9,380 bases of DNA from Leptospirillum sp. (GTDB lineage: Bacteria > Nitrospirota > Leptospirillia > Leptospirillales > Leptospirillaceae), in assembly GCA_027343785.1 (NCBI GenBank), contig DAHWKF010000076.1, positions 1 through 9,380 on the forward strand, given 5' to 3'. The notes below the pieces were generated by a model. It did not search any database, was not told where the DNA came from, and saw only the letters and a program-made list of their open reading frames with translations. The translations under genes were made by a program, and so were the position numbers. Of this stretch, positions 6,590-9,380 are shown piece by piece. Positions within the stretch are counted from its first letter, which is position 1, and every line of letters begins with the position of its first letter.

Positions 6590-7057
6590 TCAACGGATCG
6601 ACCGGTCAAGCTCTTCGATCAAGAGAAGCGCTGAAAAAAAGAGTCCTAGCATAAATGAGGCAGTGACGATCAGGAAGGCACGCCTGCGGTCCTTCAGATG
6701 GTCTTCAGCGGACACCTTGATCAGTTCTTTTCCTACCAAAACTCGGCCGAGGAAAGCATCAACCACGCAAAACGACAGAAAGCTCTGCAAGAATGTCATC
6801 GCTGTCAGAGAAGAAAGCAGGACCATCCCCAGAAAGTAGGGAACGGGGTGAACGAGAAGAAGACGCCAGTTTTCATTGTAAATGACGACTGCGGCAAAAC
6901 CGACAAAAGCCCCGACGGCGCGAATGATCCGTCCTTTCATCTCCAGGTTGCAAATACCTGGAACATAACCCCGACGGGGAGTCTCTTCCTGACCCGGAAG
7001 TTCTTCCTCCGCTGGCTTTTCCGGACGAGGCTCTTCCGGGTTCCCGGCTTGATTCAT
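6590..7057 (-). CDS. Hypothetical small membrane protein, co-translated with lexA
   Basis: This 155-residue protein has no assured family. Residues 1-30 are rich in Pro and Glu and likely cytoplasmic and disordered. A motif GYVPGICN at 30-37 follows, then three likely membrane segments at about 44-60, 66-90 and 127-147, with a charged loop (KELIKVSAEDHLKDRRR, 110-126) between the last two. The PGxCN motif just before the first helix, and the LQSFLSFC run at 90-97, recall uncharacterised small membrane proteins with a PGVCN signature, but I could not confirm this. The ATG overlaps the lexA stop as ATGA, with AAGGAG close upstream, so it is probably translated together with lexA. A T-run (plus-strand A6 at 6568-6573) about 20 bases after the stop may mark a weak terminator. 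Whether it belongs to the SOS response is unknown. Confidence 0.75.
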   Translation of the reverse strand: MNQAGNPEEPRPEKPAEEELPGQEETPRRGYVPGICNLEMKGRIIRAVGAFVGFAAVVIYNENWRLLLVHPVPYFLGMVLLSSLTAMTFLQSFLSFCVVDAFLGRVLVGKELIKVSAEDHLKDRRRAFLIVTASFMLGLFFSALLLIEELDRSIR

Positions 7058-7725
7058 CCTCTCCTTGCCTCCACGACGGAACGGATATTGTCGCGAAAGA
7101 GTCCGATCAGCTTTCCCTGAACAAGTTGGGCTTCGTCTTCTGGAGGAACGATGATGTCCGAGTACTGGGGGTTGGCAGCGCGCAGAATCAGACGCCGCTT
7201 TTCGACAATAAGTTGCTTGAGCGTCACCTCACCCTGGATATGGGCCACGATCAAGTCGCCATTGCTGGCTTCCCGGGATTTTTTGATAAATGCCATGTCC
7301 CCGTCAAAGATGCCGGCCCCTGTCATGCTGTCTCCCCTGACCTGCAGGACGAAGTCAGGTTTTTCGGAAAAAAGGGATCGGGGAACAGCCATGGAGCCAT
7401 CCGGAACCAGCTCGGAGCCGGTGAGCCACCCCGCCCGGATTCTTCCGACCACAGGGATTTCCAATATATCCTCAACCAGCCTGTCCATCTGATAGGATTC
7501 ACCCAACGGGGTCAAAAGAATTCCTCGGGCTTTTCCCGGTGAACGCTGGATGTATCCTTTTTTTTCCAGCGCATCCAGATGGGCTGACGCGCTTTTGGGA
7601 TAGGGAACGCCCAGAAACTGCGCCACTTCAGACAGAGTCGGCGGAAGGCGGGTCTCCCGCATCCATTTGAGAATAAATTCAAATACCTCCCGCTGGCGGG
7701 AGGTGAGGGCCTTCGTCTCTTTCAT
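7054..7725 (-). CDS. lexA: LexA repressor (SOS regulator, self-cleaving)
   Basis: This 223-residue protein is a full LexA. Residues 8-70 form the winged helix-turn-helix domain: LTSRQREVFEFI, then PPTLSEVAQFLGV, then PKSASAHLDALEKKGYI. The C-terminal peptidase has the cleavage bond Ala98-Gly99 in VVGRIRAG, the nucleophile Ser133 in VRGDSM and the general base Lys170 in VTLKQL. It should repress DNA-damage genes and cut itself when RecA filaments form. The recognition helix differs from the E. coli type (SPNAAEEHLKAL), so its operator is likely not the E. coli SOS box. The start agrees with the family N-terminus, although no good ribosome site precedes it. Only 26 nt separate it from the nuoN stop, with no clear terminator, so read-through from the complex I operon, or a promoter inside nuoN, is expected. 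A 20-bp palindrome lies near its 5' end. Confidence 0.96.
   Translation of the reverse strand: MKETKALTSRQREVFEFILKWMRETRLPPTLSEVAQFLGVPYPKSASAHLDALEKKGYIQRSPGKARGILLTPLGESYQMDRLVEDILEIPVVGRIRAGWLTGSELVPDGSMAVPRSLFSEKPDFVLQVRGDSMTGAGIFDGDMAFIKKSREASNGDLIVAHIQGEVTLKQLIVEKRRLILRAANPQYSDIIVPPEDEAQLVQGKLIGLFRDNIRSVVEARRG
7685..7704. repeat. Perfect GC-rich palindrome inside the 5' end of lexA
   Basis: ACCTCCCGCTGGCGGGAGGT is a perfect 9+9 inverted repeat with a 2-base centre. It begins 21 bases after the first base of the lexA start codon and encodes part of TSRQREV. As DNA it could be an operator for autoregulation; as mRNA it would need a larger loop but could still form a strong hairpin near the start. 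It may also be chance in conserved codons. Confidence 0.45.
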
Positions 7726-7751
7726 CGGGAAACCCGTGACCCCAATACCCC

Positions 7752-9197
7752 TTAAGGAACAAAAAGAGCCAAGGAGGATTTGATGTACTCAACAAAAGGC
7801 GCCGGATAAACACCCAAAACCAGAGTTGTACCTGCCGTGAGGAACAACGCCAGGCGACCCATAGGGGTACTCTGAAAAACGACCGTTTCCTCCGGTTCCT
7901 TCATATACATCGCCATGACAATCTTGATGTAATAGTATGCACCGATAGCGGCGAAAAGGACACCCACAATCGCAAGCCAAGTATAGCCGGCATGAATGAC
8001 GGCGAAAAAGATATAGAATTTGGCGAGAAAGCCCCCAAAGGGAGGAATCCCTGCCAGGGAAAACATAAATATCAGCATCACGAAAGCGGCAACGGGATGG
8101 CGTTTGTGCAACCCCGTAAAATCTGAGATATCTTCTCCTTCTACCCCCTTTTTACGCATCATGAGAATGACACCGAAAGCACCCAGGGTCATGAACATAT
8201 AGGTAAACACATAAAACAGGAGAGCAAAAAGGCTTTCCCGGTTGGGAAGGAGGAGCCCCATCAGGGCATATCCCGCGTGGCCGATCGAAGAGTAGGCCAG
8301 CATTCTTTTCAGGTTGGTCTGGAGGATCGCGACCAGATTGCCCACCGCCATCGAAAGAATGGAGATCAGAATAATCAAAAGGTCCCAGTCGTGCCTGTTT
8401 CCGGAAAATGCAACCCAGAAAACGCGCAAGAACACTCCGAACGCCGCAATTTTGGCTGCCGCCGCCATGAATCCCGTCACGACAGTCGGAGCCCCTTCAT
8501 AAACATCCGGTGTCCACATGTGGAAAGGAACAGCTGAAACCTTGAAGGTAAATCCCACAAGAGTCAGAATCATGCCCACAATGACCATCGGCCTCAGGGC
8601 ACCAGGATTGTTGATAAAATTGGCCAGTCCGCTGATGGTTTCCGTTCCCGCGGCACCATAGAGAAAGGAGATTCCAAACAGAAGGATGGCTGCGGAAAAA
8701 GCCCCGAGCAGAAAGTACTTGAAGGCCGCCTCGACAGAACGCGTGGAATCCCGTTTCAGACCCACGAGGACATAAAAACACAACGACATCAGTTCGATCC
8801 CCAAAAACAGGGTGATCAGGTCGCCGGCGGATACCATGACCATCATCCCCACAACAGAAAACAGCAAGAAGGCATAATATTCGCCAATGTGAATGTCTTC
8901 CTGTTCGAGATAGGGTAATGAAAGAAGCACAGTAATAATGGCAGCAGCATATATCGTGATTTTGAAGAAATTGGAAAACGGATCGATGATATACAGCCCG
9001 CTGTATAAGGGAAGGCCCTTTCCGTTAAGACCGATAGAGGCCACCATCGCGAATACCAGTCCGATAATGGTGAAGTAGGCCAGCCAGGGTCTTTTTTCCT
9101 TCGGAACCATTGTCTCAAGAATCAGCAGGATACAACCAAAAAAAGTGAGATAGATCTCGGGCATGGTTCCGAGAATGTTGACTGCCGAAAAACTCAT
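7752..9197 (-). CDS. nuoN: NADH-quinone oxidoreductase subunit N (complex I)
   Basis: NuoN is one of the three antiporter-like proton-pumping subunits in the membrane arm of complex I. The 481-residue length and about 14 hydrophobic segments match the family. The pumping-channel residues are in place: Glu135 in GIELMSL, Lys160 in AFKYFLLGAFSAA, Lys219 in FTFKVSAVPFHMW, Lys249 in MAAAAKIAAF and Lys393 in GGFLAKFY. These correspond to E. coli NuoN E133, K158, K217, K247 and K395. Other signatures are PDVYEGAPT (230-238), QTNLKRMLAYSSIGHAG (293-309) and SLAGIPPFGG (380-389). The ATG at 9197 has GAGGA about 7 nt upstream. The gene follows nuoM after 40 nt, the usual nuo order, and is presumably the last subunit gene of its operon, since lexA comes next. 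Confidence 0.97.
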   Translation of the reverse strand: MSFSAVNILGTMPEIYLTFFGCILLILETMVPKEKRPWLAYFTIIGLVFAMVASIGLNGKGLPLYSGLYIIDPFSNFFKITIYAAAIITVLLSLPYLEQEDIHIGEYYAFLLFSVVGMMVMVSAGDLITLFLGIELMSLCFYVLVGLKRDSTRSVEAAFKYFLLGAFSAAILLFGISFLYGAAGTETISGLANFINNPGALRPMVIVGMILTLVGFTFKVSAVPFHMWTPDVYEGAPTVVTGFMAAAAKIAAFGVFLRVFWVAFSGNRHDWDLLIILISILSMAVGNLVAILQTNLKRMLAYSSIGHAGYALMGLLLPNRESLFALLFYVFTYMFMTLGAFGVILMMRKKGVEGEDISDFTGLHKRHPVAAFVMLIFMFSLAGIPPFGGFLAKFYIFFAVIHAGYTWLAIVGVLFAAIGAYYYIKIVMAMYMKEPEETVVFQSTPMGRLALFLTAGTTLVLGVYPAPFVEYIKSSLALFVP

Positions 9198-9237
9198 ACC
9201 TCTTTCCTCATCCTTTCCGTATTACGCTTTCCTGCCA

Positions 9238-9380
9238 TTACCGAAGGGACGCCAGCGGGGCGGCTCCCTGAACCTGTCCGATCAAATGGGAAACGCTCGC
9301 ATGCAAAAGGGACAACAGGGGATTGGGCTCCACTCCAATCCAGATAACAACGAGAACCAGGGGAAGCAAGGCCCCCCATT
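9238..9380 (-). CDS. nuoM: NADH-quinone oxidoreductase subunit M (complex I), C-terminal fragment
   Basis: Only the last 47 codons are in the window; the gene continues past the right edge. The frame beginning at 9379 reads WGALLPLVLVVIWIGVEPNP and then LLSLLHASVSHLIGQVQ before a short polar end and TAA at 9240-9238. A final hydrophobic helix, the IGVEPNP turn and an amphipathic helix are typical of the NuoM C-terminus, and its place directly before nuoN supports the call. A different open frame over the same bases (9194-9379) looks non-coding. The protein is too short here to check any channel residue. Confidence 0.8.
   Translation of the reverse strand, partial: WGALLPLVLVVIWIGVEPNPLLSLLHASVSHLIGQVQGAAPLASLR

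Noticed and set aside
6568..6592. Terminator after the small membrane protein
   Set aside because: There is a T-run on the minus strand, but only a 4-bp stem (GTTG/CAAC) precedes it, so it is mentioned with the gene and not called as a feature.
9194..9379. Open frame of 61 codons before nuoN
   Set aside because: Its translation is polar and motif-free, whereas the neighbouring frame encodes the NuoM C-terminus and stops at 9238.

Overview
This window carries housekeeping and nitrogen-related genes of a moderately GC-rich, free-living bacterium. Eight genes are supported: one on the plus strand at the left edge and seven on the minus strand. Seven are complete at their 3' ends and inside the window; nuoM is cut by the right edge. 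No mobile element, CRISPR array, tRNA or rRNA was seen. The mix (separate nuo genes of a 14-subunit complex I, amtB-glnK, a SWIM/SNF2 helicase, a stand-alone proline dehydrogenase, a four-cysteine YggX) suggests a Nitrospirota member such as Leptospirillum. That is an inference from protein flavour, not proof.

Layout, left to right. Positions 1-164 are a non-coding leader with inverted repeats. Then comes a small YggX-type iron-trafficking protein (165-407, plus). A perfect hairpin at 412-436 separates it from the convergent minus-strand genes. Read in transcription order on the minus strand, the rest is: end of nuoM (9380-9238), nuoN (9197-7752), lexA (7725-7054), a small membrane protein overlapping lexA by 4 nt (7057-6590), a 233-nt regulatory gap with two dyads, amtB (6356-4854), a PII gene glnK (4848-4510), an SNF2 helicase (up to about 4463, ending 1305) and proline dehydrogenase (1317-442).

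Two transcription groups are likely. The first is the tail of the complex I operon running into lexA with only 26 nt between stop and start, then the membrane protein. The second is an ammonium transport/PII group (amtB-glnK) in which the SNF2 helicase and the proline dehydrogenase sit on tightly packed or overlapping junctions. Import of ammonium, its gating by PII and the release of amino nitrogen from proline would make a coherent nitrogen unit; the helicase is the odd member.

The points most worth a second look are: an SNF2 reading frame whose SWIM zinc finger lies upstream of any ATG, GTG or TTG start; a PII protein with Met in place of the modifiable T-loop tyrosine; a YggX homologue with two CxxC pairs; two dyads in front of amtB; and a 20-bp perfect palindrome just inside lexA.
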